In this document: positions 34,602 to 42,957 of the stretch, piece by piece | How positions within the stretch are numbered: the first letter of the stretch is position 1 | How the letters are laid out: each line of letters opens with the position of its first letter | Assembly (NCBI GenBank): GCA_012513515.1 | Contig: JAAZCA010000036.1 | Span: 43,712 to 107,711, forward strand | Origin: Myxococcales bacterium | GTDB lineage: Bacteria; UBA10199; 2-02-FULL-44-16; JAAZCA01 | Direction of reading: 5' to 3' | DNA: 64,000 nucleotides | Program-made: the position numbers and the translations under genes | Notes under the pieces: generated by a model | What the model was told of the DNA's origin: nothing | The model's database searches: none | Seen by the model: only the letters and a program-made list of their open reading frames with translations

Positions 34602-36224
34602 ATGCTATCGATGATTGATGTACTGATATTGGCCGCTTACTTTGTGGTGGTGATGGGGGTAGGATTTTATTTTACCAAGAGGGAGAGCACATCAACCGAT
34701 TACTTTCTTGCCAGCAGGCATATCGGTTGGATAGCGATTGGCGCTTCCCTGTTTGCGACCAACATTTCCTCCGAACACTTCATAGGTTTAGCGGGGACAG
34801 GCGCTGCATCAGGGCTTGCCGTCGGTCACTTTGAATGGCTGGCATGCATCATCGTGCTCATTTTGGGCTGGATTTTTGTTCCCTTTTATCTCAAGTCCGG
34901 CGTTTTCACGATGCCGGAGTTTTTGGAAAAGAGATTCAATAAGACCGCCAGGCGTTACCTAACCATTATCTCGATAGTAGGATATGTTCTGACGAAGATA
35001 TCCGTGACGCTCTACGCCGGAAGCCTTCTTCTGAAACACGTTCTCGGCGTTGAACCGATGACCGGCGCCATCATAATGGTGGTGGCTACCGGCGCTTACA
35101 CAATAGCCGGCGGCTTGAAAGCGGTCATCTATACTGAACTCTTTCAGACCTTCGTCCTGATCGGAGGCGCGCTGGTTCTGACAATAATAGGGCTCAATCA
35201 GGTAGGGGGATTCGAGGGGCTTTACGCAAAGCTTCCGCCCGACTACTTTCACATGTTCAAGCCCTGGGACCATCCGGATTTTCCGTGGACCGGCATAATC
35301 TTTGGAGCACCTATACTCGGGATATGGTACTGGTGTACCGATCAGTACATTGTTCAGCGCGTTCTCTCGGCGAAGGGGCTCGACGATGCTAGGAGCGGAA
35401 CGATCTTCGCCGGCTTTCTGAAGATACTTCCCGTCTTCATACTCGTGCTCCCCGGGCTCATAGCCGCTGCGCTATGGCCGGAGATCCGTGGAGATATGGC
35501 CTATCCAAATCTAGTCACTGGACTTCTACCTGTAGGGATGAAGGGGCTGGTTATAGCCGGTCTTCTAGCCGCGTTGATGTCGTCGCTTGCGGCGTGCTTT
35601 AATTCCACCTCGACGCTTTTTACGATGGATCTCTACAAACCTTTCAGAAAGTACGCATCGGAGAGGGAGCTCGTCCTTGTGGGCAGGATCGCCACCGCCC
35701 TTCTCGTCGTAATCGGCCTTCTGTGGATACCGTTCATAAAATACCTCAGCTCGCAGATCTACATATACCTGCAGAGCGTGCAGGCCTATATATCGCCGCC
35801 TATAGCAGTCTGTTTTCTGCTCGGCCTCTTTTGGAAGAGAGCCAACGGCAAGGGGGCCATCGCAGCGCTCTTTGTCGGATTTATCCTGGGAGCTGTGCGC
35901 TTCGGCTCTGAGCTGGCATTCAAGGCGGGGAGGATCGATGGGGGATTGTTGTCCTACTATGCCAGTGCGAACTTTCTGCATATTGCGGTTTTTATCTTTG
36001 TCGTCTGCAGCGCGATTTTCGTGTTCGTCAGTCTCATGACGGATCCGCCTGCGCGCGAAAAGATCGCCGGACTTACCTGGAGTCTCTCCGGCGAGGCGGT
36101 GAGCGGAGTCGATGTGATGGCCCTGCCTGTGCTCGCCGAGCGGCCGTGGTGGAGAAAGATCAATATCCTGATGTCGGTTGTGCTGGTGCTAATCCTGCTG
36201 ATGCTCTGGTGGAAATTCTTCTAG
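34602..36224 (+). CDS. Sodium:solute symporter (SSS/SLC5 family)
   Basis: A 540-residue membrane protein with 13-15 helices, of normal length. The N-terminal ADYF-like segment STDYFLASRHIGWIAIGASLFATNISSEHFIGLAG is the classical SSS signature, resembling the SGLT-type sugar transporters more than proline or pantothenate ones. Later, LLAALMSSLAACFNSTSTLFTMDLY is the Na-site region. Substrate is not known. GGAGG precedes the ATG and a strong terminator follows at 36243. Confidence 0.88.
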   Translation: MLSMIDVLILAAYFVVVMGVGFYFTKRESTSTDYFLASRHIGWIAIGASLFATNISSEHFIGLAGTGAASGLAVGHFEWLACIIVLILGWIFVPFYLKSGVFTMPEFLEKRFNKTARRYLTIISIVGYVLTKISVTLYAGSLLLKHVLGVEPMTGAIIMVVATGAYTIAGGLKAVIYTELFQTFVLIGGALVLTIIGLNQVGGFEGLYAKLPPDYFHMFKPWDHPDFPWTGIIFGAPILGIWYWCTDQYIVQRVLSAKGLDDARSGTIFAGFLKILPVFILVLPGLIAAALWPEIRGDMAYPNLVTGLLPVGMKGLVIAGLLAALMSSLAACFNSTSTLFTMDLYKPFRKYASERELVLVGRIATALLVVIGLLWIPFIKYLSSQIYIYLQSVQAYISPPIAVCFLLGLFWKRANGKGAIAALFVGFILGAVRFGSELAFKAGRIDGGLLSYYASANFLHIAVFIFVVCSAIFVFVSLMTDPPAREKIAGLTWSLSGEAVSGVDVMALPVLAERPWWRKINILMSVVLVLILLMLWWKFF

Positions 36225-36242
36225 ATAAATTTGCTGAGATAG

Positions 36243-36274
36243 AAAAGGGCTGCCCCGAAAGGAGCAGCCCTTTT
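36243..36274 (+). terminator. Intrinsic terminator after the symporter
   Basis: AAAAGGGCTGC, loop, GCAGCCCTTTT: a perfect stem of ten or so pairs with T-rich end. Its A/T flanks suggest it also works for the convergent gene at 36293-36631. Confidence 0.9.
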
Positions 36275-36292
36275 AAAATCGACGCGGGATCG

Positions 36293-36631
36293 TTATTCCA
36301 GGTCGGAATCGGAGTCGCCCGCTGCATCGCTTGTGCCTGGATTTTCCGGGTACCACCTCTTCATGATCTCCATGATCTGATAGGCCTGTTTGGCGTTGGT
36401 TATCGTGAATTTACTGCGAGGCATGTAGCTGTCGCCTTTTTTCTGATATCTCTGGATGCGGATCTTCGGCGCGCCGAACTGGCCCGTTTTCGAATCGAGT
36501 TCCCTGATGAGGTACATTATGGTAGTCCAGGCCCCGCGGGTGAGAATTTCTTTCTTGAGTTCTTCGACCTTCTGCTTGCCATCCCTCTCGTCCGTCCAAT
36601 TCGCCGTTAGTTTATCTATGCTTCCTGACAT
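36293..36631 (-). CDS. Hypothetical protein
   Basis: A 112-residue cytoplasmic protein with an acidic C-terminus (about 95-112, many Asp/Ser) and a basic middle (KIRIQRYQKKGDSYMPRSKFTI). It is helical at the N-terminus (NWTDERDGKQKVEELKKEI) and ends with a helix near MEIMKRWYP. I do not recognise it. AAAGGAG lies before the ATG at 36631. It is a single gene that converges on the symporter. Confidence 0.6.
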   Translation of the reverse strand: MSGSIDKLTANWTDERDGKQKVEELKKEILTRGAWTTIMYLIRELDSKTGQFGAPKIRIQRYQKKGDSYMPRSKFTITNAKQAYQIMEIMKRWYPENPGTSDAAGDSDSDLE

Positions 36632-36815
36632 GAATGCTCCTTTCAATTCAACAATTGTGCGGGGCAATATACTTTTCCGGGGAAATAGATCAACATATTA
36701 AAGGGACGCCACATGCGGAGGCACGTATTGCAGGATGGGGAGCCTCTTAGAAAGATAGCATGTTGAATTGCCGGAGGATATGATGTAGGGGTTGCTTCAA
36801 AATACCGGAGGAGAG

Positions 36816-37295
36816 ATGGATTTCAGGACCTGTTCCAGGGGAAGGGTTTTTATGGCGAGGTTCGATGCCGGGGAGGATCTCCTATCTTCCCTTGAGCGAT
36901 TTGCCAAAGAAAACAAAATTTCGGCTGGGCATTTTTCGGTAATAGGAGGGCTGAAGAAACTTTCTTACGGGTTGCTCGGAAAGGGCGGCCACAAGGTTTT
37001 GAAATATGAGGCGGAGAGGTGCTTCGAGATCCTTCCGACCTTCGGCAACATCACTCTAAAAGACGGGGAGGTCATGATTCACGCTCATATAGCCGCAGCG
37101 GATGAAGATGAAGGCGTCCTGCGGGGTGGACATCTCTCCGAGGGATGCGAGATATACCCGTTTGCAGAGGTAGTGATAGAGGAGCTTTCTCCGCCGGTAT
37201 ATAGAAGCTACAACAGCGCTATAAATCTGTGGCCGCTGAATTTTAAGGCGACATCGGAGAATAGTTTTTTGTCGGAAAGAGAAGTTTCAAAATGA
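36816..37295 (+). CDS. PPC/DUF296-domain protein
   Basis: A 159-residue protein with the PCC/DUF296 fold seen in plant AT-hook proteins and bacterial relatives. It shows the N-terminal RVFMARFDAGEDLLSSLERF, then HFSVIGGL and the C-terminal HAHIAAADEDEGVLRGGHLSEG, with the metal-binding His and Asp pattern of the family. There is no AT-hook. GGAGGAG precedes the ATG. Its stop overlaps the ATG of hydF by 4 bp, so the two are coupled. Confidence 0.85.
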   Translation: MDFRTCSRGRVFMARFDAGEDLLSSLERFAKENKISAGHFSVIGGLKKLSYGLLGKGGHKVLKYEAERCFEILPTFGNITLKDGEVMIHAHIAAADEDEGVLRGGHLSEGCEIYPFAEVVIEELSPPVYRSYNSAINLWPLNFKATSENSFLSEREVSK

Positions 37296-38551
37296 TCGTA
37301 GATCGCGACCACATAGGTTTTTTCGGAAAGATGAATTCCGGCAAAAGCACGCTGATGAATCTCATTACGCAGCAGTGCACTTCGATAGTCGACGATACTC
37401 CGGGGACCACCGCCGATACGAAATTTTCCGCCTGTGAAATTCATGGCCTGGGTCCTGTGAAATTGTATGACACTGCAGGTATAGACGAGAGGGCCGCGCT
37501 TGGCGAAAAGAAGAGGGCTAAGGTTTTTTCCGACCTCAAGGAATGCGATCTGGTTGTGTTGGTTGTAAATCCGGCTACGCAGGATTTCTCCCCCGAAAAC
37601 GAGCTGCTCGAATTTGCGCGCGATCACGACAAACAGGTTATCATATTCTATAACCTATTCAGTGAAGGTGACCGTGCCAGCGTACGTACGGCTGCCGCTG
37701 GCATGCCTCTTTCGATGTTCTACAAGAACATAGCGATAGATGCGAAGGACGATGCTTCGAGGATTCCAGTCATCGATTTCATCAGAGAGAATTTCGAGTC
37801 TAAAAATTTCAAGGTTGATCTGTTGCCAAACGTGGTGCGGGACGGTTTTTACATTCTCAACATACCGATGGATGTTGAAACCCCGGGCGGAAGGTATCTT
37901 CGTCCGCAAGCTATGTGCGAGGAATTCATTACCCGCAACTGGGCTTTTCCGGTTTCATACAGGATGGATCTCGCATCCGCGCGCAGCCACGACCCCGAGG
38001 TCGTTGCTGCCGAGCGAGGCAGGTTTGACAAATTAATTGCTGGGCTTGGGAAAAAGCCTGAACTCGTCATCACCGATTCTCAAGCGATGGATGTCGCAGG
38101 GAAATGGGTTCCTAAAGATATTCTTATCACGACATTTTCCATAGTGATGATCAACTACATGAGCCGCGGGCGCCTCAAGGCCTTCGTCAACGGCGCGCTA
38201 TCGATAGGTAAGCTGAAAAGTGGCGACAAGATTTTGATAGTGGAGGCCTGCAATCATTCTCGTGTTGGGGAGGATATCGGCACGGTGCAGATACCAAATT
38301 ATCTTTCGCATAACTTCCCGGGTGTCATAGTTGAGCATAATTTCGGCCGCGAATTTCAGCAAAATTCCACACTTTCGCAATATTCGCTCATAATCCACTG
38401 CGGCGGTTGCATGATAAGCTCGCAGAAGCTCGCCGCCAGAATGCGAGATCTCGATGCCCTCGGAGTTCCATACACCAACTACGGCCTCTTTCTTTCGTAC
38501 ATGCAGGGCGAGGATGTCATGCTAAGGGTCGTAAAGCCTTTTAGCCTGTAG
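37292..38551 (+). CDS. hydF: HydF-like [FeFe]-hydrogenase maturation GTPase
   Basis: A 419-residue protein with an N-terminal Era-like GTPase domain (FFGKMNSGKSTLMNLI near 10, DTPGTTADT near 34, DTAGIDE near 62). A C-terminal part carries VEACNHSRVGEDIGTVQIP (Cys and His near 311) and IHCGGCMIS (CxxC near 367). The Cys, His and HCxxC arrangement is what holds the 4Fe-4S cluster of HydF, the scaffold that delivers the [2Fe] subcluster to the hydrogenase. No hydE, hydG or hydA is in the window. It overlaps the PPC gene. Confidence 0.88.
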   Translation: MIVDRDHIGFFGKMNSGKSTLMNLITQQCTSIVDDTPGTTADTKFSACEIHGLGPVKLYDTAGIDERAALGEKKRAKVFSDLKECDLVVLVVNPATQDFSPENELLEFARDHDKQVIIFYNLFSEGDRASVRTAAAGMPLSMFYKNIAIDAKDDASRIPVIDFIRENFESKNFKVDLLPNVVRDGFYILNIPMDVETPGGRYLRPQAMCEEFITRNWAFPVSYRMDLASARSHDPEVVAAERGRFDKLIAGLGKKPELVITDSQAMDVAGKWVPKDILITTFSIVMINYMSRGRLKAFVNGALSIGKLKSGDKILIVEACNHSRVGEDIGTVQIPNYLSHNFPGVIVEHNFGREFQQNSTLSQYSLIIHCGGCMISSQKLAARMRDLDALGVPYTNYGLFLSYMQGEDVMLRVVKPFSL

Positions 38552-38558
38552 CGGCAGA

Positions 38559-38626
38559 GGCCGTAAAATATTGACGACATTGGCGACGACGCGATCGGGT
38601 TTGGTGAGCCCCTATCTTTACGGCCG
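38559..38626. other. Long-looped inverted repeat between hydF and the CoA-reductase gene
   Basis: Nine-base arms GGCCGTAAA (38559-38567) and TTTACGGCC (38618-38626), 50 bases apart, the right arm running into GGTTTTTC. It may be an attenuator or terminator after hydF, with the loop too long for a simple terminator. Confidence 0.35.
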
Positions 38627-38639
38627 GTTTTTCTTGGAC

Positions 38640-38668
38640 TTGAAATCGCTCAGACTAAGTATTATATG
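38640..38668 (+). promoter_or_regulatory. Candidate promoter for the fusion reductase gene
   Basis: TTGAAA at 38640-38645, a 16-base spacer and TTATAT at 38662-38667. The start codon is 39 bases further on, behind a GGAGGGGG ribosome binding site. Confidence 0.4.
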
Positions 38669-38706
38669 CAAGCTTATAACTTGCCATTGCTTGAATCGGA
38701 GGGGGT

Positions 38707-41160
38707 ATGGTTAAAAAAAGAATTCTAATAGTCGGCGGGGTCGCCGGCGGGGCGACTGCCGCCGCGAGGCTCAGGCGGCTCTCTGAGGATGACGAGATCG
38801 TCATCTTTGAACGCGGGGAATACGTTTCCTTTGCAAACTGCGGTCTTCCGTATTTCGTGGGTAAAGTTATCAAAAAAGAGGACTCGCTTCTGGTCCAGAC
38901 CCCCGAAGGCCTGAGAGCCCGCTTTAACATAGATGTTAGAATTCTCTCCGAGGTTGTGGCGATAGATCGCGAAAATCACGAGATAGAGGTGAAGGATCTC
39001 TCTTCAGGAAAAATTTACAGGGAGAGATACGACAAGCTGATACTTTCGCCTGGAGCGAGCCCGATAAGGCCCCCGATGCCAGGCATCGATGACGAGCGCA
39101 TCTTCACTTTAAGAACTGTGCCTGATGCACGCAGGATAAAATCCTTCGTAGATGAGAAACTCCCCCGCCGCGCTATAGTCATCGGAGGTGGATTCATCGG
39201 CCTCGAGATGGCGGAGAATCTTCACGAACGCGGTGTGCATGTCACGGTGGTCGAAAAGCTTCCTCAGGTTATGCCTAATCTCGATCCCGAGTTTGCGAAC
39301 GTCATCACGCAGCATATGAAATTCAAGGGTGTTAATTTCATCCTTGGCGCGGGCATTTCCGGATTCAAAAGTGGAGATGCTCTCGTGGTCGAATTGGAAA
39401 ACGGAGAGTCCCTCGAGGCCGAGATGGCGATTCTGGCGATCGGCGTTCGCCCCGACACGGCATTTGTGGCCAAGGCCGGAATAGACCTCGAGAAAAACGG
39501 TGCTATCAAGGTTGATAGTGCGATGCGCACGAACGATCCGGATATTTTTGCGGTGGGGGACGCTGTTATCTCCGACAACCCGATAACTGGCGGAAGGTGG
39601 GGGATAGCGCTCGCCGGTCCGGCCAATGCACAGGCGAGAATAGCAGCCAACGTCATAAACGGGATCGAAGATTATTATGATGGTCCGGTTGGGACATCCA
39701 TACTAAAGATATTTGATCTGGTCGTTGGATCGGCGGGGTGCACAGAAGGGTATTTGAAACAAAACTCGATTCCCTTTGAAAAGGTGTACACGCACACACC
39801 GAACCATGTTGGCTATTATCCGGGGGCTACCCCTATATCGGTGAAGCTGATCTTTAATCCAAAAGATGGCAGATTGTTGGGTGCGCAGTTTTCAGGGACG
39901 AAGGGGATAGATCGCCGCCTTGACGTCGTGGCATCCGTCATCAGGATGAAGGGAACGGTCGCAGATCTTACGAGGCTTGATCTCGCCTATGCACCTCCCT
40001 TTGGTGCGGCAAAGGATGTCATCAACATAGCCGGGTATGTCGCTTCAAACGTGATTTCAGGCGATACAAAGATTATGCACTGGAACGACGTGGACGGGGT
40101 GAAATCCGATCCTTCATGGGTCATGCTCGACGTGAGGACCTCCGAGGAATTTTCGCTCGGCACCATACCGGGTGCCATAAATATTCCAGTCGATGAGCTT
40201 CGGTCCAGAATTTCAGAACTAAAGTCCGGAAAGAAGATCCTGTCCTTTTGCCAGGTCGGGTTGCGCGGATATTTGGCCGAGAGGATGCTGCGCCAGCACG
40301 CTTTCGACGTGAGAAACCTTTCCGGCGGATACAAAACCTACACGCAGGCGACTGACAGAGATTCCAGAAACATAACCGCGCCTGCGGAAAATATCGGGAG
40401 CGACGATATGCTTCAACCTGTGCCAGATAAATTGGCTTCCACGCACTTGCTTGATGCCTGCGGTCTTTCATGTCCCGGGCCGATAAAGCGCACTTTTGAA
40501 GAGGTTTCGCGCATCTCAGATGGTGAGATTTTGGAGGTCAGGGCTACCGATCTCGGATTTGCTCAGGACATCAAGTCCTGGTGTGAGAACACCGGAAATG
40601 AACTGCTTTCGGTCTCTTCCGATGACGGTGTCATCGTTGCGAAGATACGTAAGCGTTCATATGATGAGGTGAGTTCGGCTAGGTCCACAGGTAACGAGAA
40701 GAGTATCGTGGTATTTTCCGGCGACATGGACAAAGTTATGGCGGCATTCGTAATCGCCACCGGTGCTGCCAGCATGGGGCAGAGGGTGAATATGTTTTTT
40801 ACCTTCTGGGGACTAAATGCCATCAAGAGGCCGAACCCTCCGGCAGTGAATAAGGATTTTCTATCCCGCATGTTTGGCATGATGATGCCCAAAGGTGCAT
40901 CTTCGCTGAAGCTCTCAAAGCTCAACATGGGCGGAGTCGGCACGCGCCTCATGAAATACGTGATGAAATCCAAAAAGGTTGATTCCCTGACCGATATGAT
41001 ATCCACCGCGCGTTCCGCAGGAATCAGGTTTGTAGCCTGCCAGATGTCGATGGATGTAATGGGGATATCGCGAGATGAGCTGATCGACGACGTTGAAGTG
41101 GGCGGGGTTGCCACATTCGTGGCGGATGCCGACCGTTCAAATGCAACGCTGTTCATATAG
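38707..41160 (+). CDS. CoA-disulfide reductase-rhodanese-TusA-DsrE fusion protein
   Basis: An 817-residue four-module protein. The first ~440 residues are an FAD/NAD(P)-dependent disulfide reductase of the CoADR type: VGGVAGGATAAARLRRL, the single-Cys motif FANCGLPYF near 43, and an NAD motif GGGFIGLEMAENL. A rhodanese domain follows (about 458-548) with active Cys in SFCQVGLRG. Next is a TusA domain (about 580-640, CGLSCPGPIK). Last is a DsrE/F-like domain (about 660-817, FWGLNAIKRP). All four handle sulfane sulfur, so it likely moves sulfur between carriers and thiols, in the cytoplasm. No sulfur-metabolism partner is nearby. GGAGG before the ATG; terminator after. Confidence 0.93.
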   Translation: MVKKRILIVGGVAGGATAAARLRRLSEDDEIVIFERGEYVSFANCGLPYFVGKVIKKEDSLLVQTPEGLRARFNIDVRILSEVVAIDRENHEIEVKDLSSGKIYRERYDKLILSPGASPIRPPMPGIDDERIFTLRTVPDARRIKSFVDEKLPRRAIVIGGGFIGLEMAENLHERGVHVTVVEKLPQVMPNLDPEFANVITQHMKFKGVNFILGAGISGFKSGDALVVELENGESLEAEMAILAIGVRPDTAFVAKAGIDLEKNGAIKVDSAMRTNDPDIFAVGDAVISDNPITGGRWGIALAGPANAQARIAANVINGIEDYYDGPVGTSILKIFDLVVGSAGCTEGYLKQNSIPFEKVYTHTPNHVGYYPGATPISVKLIFNPKDGRLLGAQFSGTKGIDRRLDVVASVIRMKGTVADLTRLDLAYAPPFGAAKDVINIAGYVASNVISGDTKIMHWNDVDGVKSDPSWVMLDVRTSEEFSLGTIPGAINIPVDELRSRISELKSGKKILSFCQVGLRGYLAERMLRQHAFDVRNLSGGYKTYTQATDRDSRNITAPAENIGSDDMLQPVPDKLASTHLLDACGLSCPGPIKRTFEEVSRISDGEILEVRATDLGFAQDIKSWCENTGNELLSVSSDDGVIVAKIRKRSYDEVSSARSTGNEKSIVVFSGDMDKVMAAFVIATGAASMGQRVNMFFTFWGLNAIKRPNPPAVNKDFLSRMFGMMMPKGASSLKLSKLNMGGVGTRLMKYVMKSKKVDSLTDMISTARSAGIRFVACQMSMDVMGISRDELIDDVEVGGVATFVADADRSNATLFI

Positions 41161-41179
41161 ATACCTGTCTTAAAATCGT

Positions 41180-41214
41180 GCGCCTGTCCGTATATCGGGC
41201 AGGCGCTTTTTTTT
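41180..41214 (+). terminator. Intrinsic terminator before the Tad operon
   Basis: GCGCCTG with an inner CCG/CGG pair and CAGGCGC, followed by eight T. It isolates the pilus operon from the upstream reductase gene. Confidence 0.93.
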
Positions 41215-41242
41215 AACTCCCAGTAAAGTCTGAGAAATTTTC

Positions 41243-41258
41243 TGGCATGCGAAGTGCA
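41243..41258 (+). promoter_or_regulatory. Candidate sigma-54 promoter of the Tad operon
   Basis: TGGCATGCGAAGTGCA matches the -24/-12 consensus TGGCACG-N4-TTGCA at all but two positions, with the invariant GG and GC at the required distance. Transcription would start near 41269, just before the ATG at 41272, which would favour the second ATG at 41293 as the translation start. Confidence 0.55.
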
Positions 41259-41271
41259 ATTCATCTCATTC

Positions 41272-41475
41272 ATGAAAACAAACCTCTTTAAAATGATTCG
41301 TAATAGCAGGGGGCAGGCGGCGACGGAGTATATGCTGGTCATAGCGGTCGTTGTCCTGGGGCTCGTATCCGCCGCGAGCCACTTCATCCCCGTGTTCAAC
41401 AGCGCGGTGGCGGGGCTTGCGCACAACGTCGCTGGATGGCTCACCACCAACCAACAGATGTCAAATCCGCAATGA
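41272..41475 (+). CDS. Flp-type major pilin
   Basis: The small pilin of a Tad/Flp pilus, 67 residues from the ATG at 41272 or 60 from the ATG at 41293. The leader ends SRG, then QAATEYMLVIAVVVLGLVSAA: Gly-1, a Glu at +5 and Tyr at +6, as cut by Tad prepilin peptidases. The hydrophobic helix is followed by a short polar tail. Length matches Flp pilins (50-70). Its stop overlaps the next start (ATGA). Confidence 0.85.
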   Translation: MKTNLFKMIRNSRGQAATEYMLVIAVVVLGLVSAASHFIPVFNSAVAGLAHNVAGWLTTNQQMSNPQ

Positions 41476-41801
41476 GAAGAGGATATCTGAAATGTGGTGC
41501 AGGATTCGCGTCGGTGGAGATGATTCTCGCGATTCCATTTGTAGCCGCGCTTATCTTCGGCTTTGCGATGATAGTCTCGGCTTCAATAGGTGGGATGACC
41601 GATTCGATGCGCTCCTTTTACATTTCAAGAGGGCGCTCGATGTTCTGTGAGGGGTTTTGTCTCCCCCGGGTGGAGTCCAAGAAAATCCTGCCTTCTTTGC
41701 AAGCGCTTCCCCCTGATCTTTCAAATGAAATTCTAAGGGGAGGAGATACCCCCTCGCCTTACTGCAGATCTTCCGGAGGATATCGCCTGTGTGCGCTATG
41801 A
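41472..41801 (+). CDS. TadE-like minor pilin
   Basis: A 109-residue protein with a short leader, then GFASVEMILAIPFVAALIFGFAMIV, the TadE-type prepilin-like helix with Glu near +5. The rest is Ser/Pro-rich and has several Cys. It overlaps both neighbours by 4 bp. It should sit at the base or tip of the pilus after cleavage by a prepilin peptidase encoded elsewhere. Confidence 0.75.
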   Translation: MRRGYLKCGAGFASVEMILAIPFVAALIFGFAMIVSASIGGMTDSMRSFYISRGRSMFCEGFCLPRVESKKILPSLQALPPDLSNEILRGGDTPSPYCRSSGGYRLCAL

Positions 41802-42616
41802 GATTTGGAAATTGCCGCGGCTTTTCGTTCATTATGACGATGATGCTGGTTCCTGCTTTCATGGCGGCGCTTTCCGCCGTGGTCCTGATCGGACAGGTAT
41901 CGATCGCGAAGATGCGTTTGCAGATCGCCGCCGACCGCGGTGCCTATATCGGTGCGATGACGCTCGCAAAATCCCTGAACGAAATCGCATCTTCCAACAG
42001 AGCGATCCATTCGGCTTTTAAGTCCATAAGAAAGGATTTTATCGGCGACATGCAGCAGAGCGAGTCCGCCGCAAGAGAAAGGATAGAGAGGTATCAAAGC
42101 GAGATCGGGCTCGAGTTTCAAAAGGTCGGCAGAATTTTGACTCGAGCTCCCGAGCTCGCCCGCTCGTACGCCCTTGCGGTAGCCATGTCAAACGCCCCTG
42201 CATCTGAGTTGGAAGTCATAGTAAAAGCCGATTTTGCCATATCAGACCGACTCGATCCGGATTTTCAGTGGAGTCGGCTTTCATACGATTTTGTGGAGGG
42301 GGGTAATTTTGCCGATCCGGAGGGGGTCGGGCACGGCTATTTCGATGCCCTTTCGCATCTGCTCAAAGAACGGCGTTTCGATGGATGGGTTGCGGTCGTC
42401 GCGGCGCAGCCTGTCGCGCCTTTGTCTTTGTCCACTTCTTACGGCGGAGTTTTTTCTGTGACGGCGACCTCCGCTGCCAAGGCCTACGGCGGATCGATAG
42501 TTAATTACGCTATTTCCCACCATGAAGATCGCCAGTCTATGTCCAATGAAATTCTACCCGACTGGCTGTATAGGGCGGCGATGATTCCTTTTGAGCTGCT
42601 TAAGGGAGGGGGATGA
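41798..42616 (+). CDS. TadG-like pilus-assembly protein
   Basis: A 272-residue protein with an N-terminal membrane helix (SFIMTMMLVPAFMAALSAVVLIG, about 12-34) and a large periplasmic, helical region rich in Ala/Arg. The Arg-Gly-Phe-Ser leader before the helix resembles TadE/TadG proteins. No von Willebrand domain is obvious, unlike classical TadG. It overlaps the next gene by 4 bp. Confidence 0.65.
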   Translation: MRFGNCRGFSFIMTMMLVPAFMAALSAVVLIGQVSIAKMRLQIAADRGAYIGAMTLAKSLNEIASSNRAIHSAFKSIRKDFIGDMQQSESAARERIERYQSEIGLEFQKVGRILTRAPELARSYALAVAMSNAPASELEVIVKADFAISDRLDPDFQWSRLSYDFVEGGNFADPEGVGHGYFDALSHLLKERRFDGWVAVVAAQPVAPLSLSTSYGGVFSVTATSAAKAYGGSIVNYAISHHEDRQSMSNEILPDWLYRAAMIPFELLKGGG

Positions 42617-42957
42617 TGAGGTTTTCTTTTGGTGAGGAGGGCTTTGCGGCTCTGGAGATAGCGGTGGCGGCTCCGCTCGCCGCGCTCTTCATAGTCATTG
42701 TCATGCAGTTCGCCGGTATCTTTCATGCAGCCATGAAAAATATCTCGGATGCGAATCTCGAAAGCTCGCTCGCCGCGCAGAAGTGGGAGATCGCCAATGC
42801 GCTCAATGGGATGAATAGGCCGTGCATCGAACGTTCAGGGGCGGACCGCTATAATTCGCGGAATTTGCGCATACCGACAGGAGTCGGTGACTCAGTTCTT
42901 CAAACATTCACGGGTCAGGGGGTTCTCCTCTATTATGAAGATATCTGCGATGATTGA
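42613..42957 (+). CDS. TadE/TadF-like minor pilin
   Basis: A 114-residue prepilin-like protein: leader MMRFSFGEEG, then FAALEIAVAAPLAALFIVIV with Glu at the +5 type position and a C-terminal domain of about 80 residues with two Cys. GGGAGGGGG lies before the double ATG. It overlaps the TadG-like stop by 4 bp and is followed by the cpaB gene. Confidence 0.75.
   Translation: MMRFSFGEEGFAALEIAVAAPLAALFIVIVMQFAGIFHAAMKNISDANLESSLAAQKWEIANALNGMNRPCIERSGADRYNSRNLRIPTGVGDSVLQTFTGQGVLLYYEDICDD

Noticed and set aside
36293-36631. Prophage or mobile-element gene
   Set aside because: No integrase, phage structural gene or attachment-site pair was seen in the window; it is a single gene with a normal ribosome binding site.
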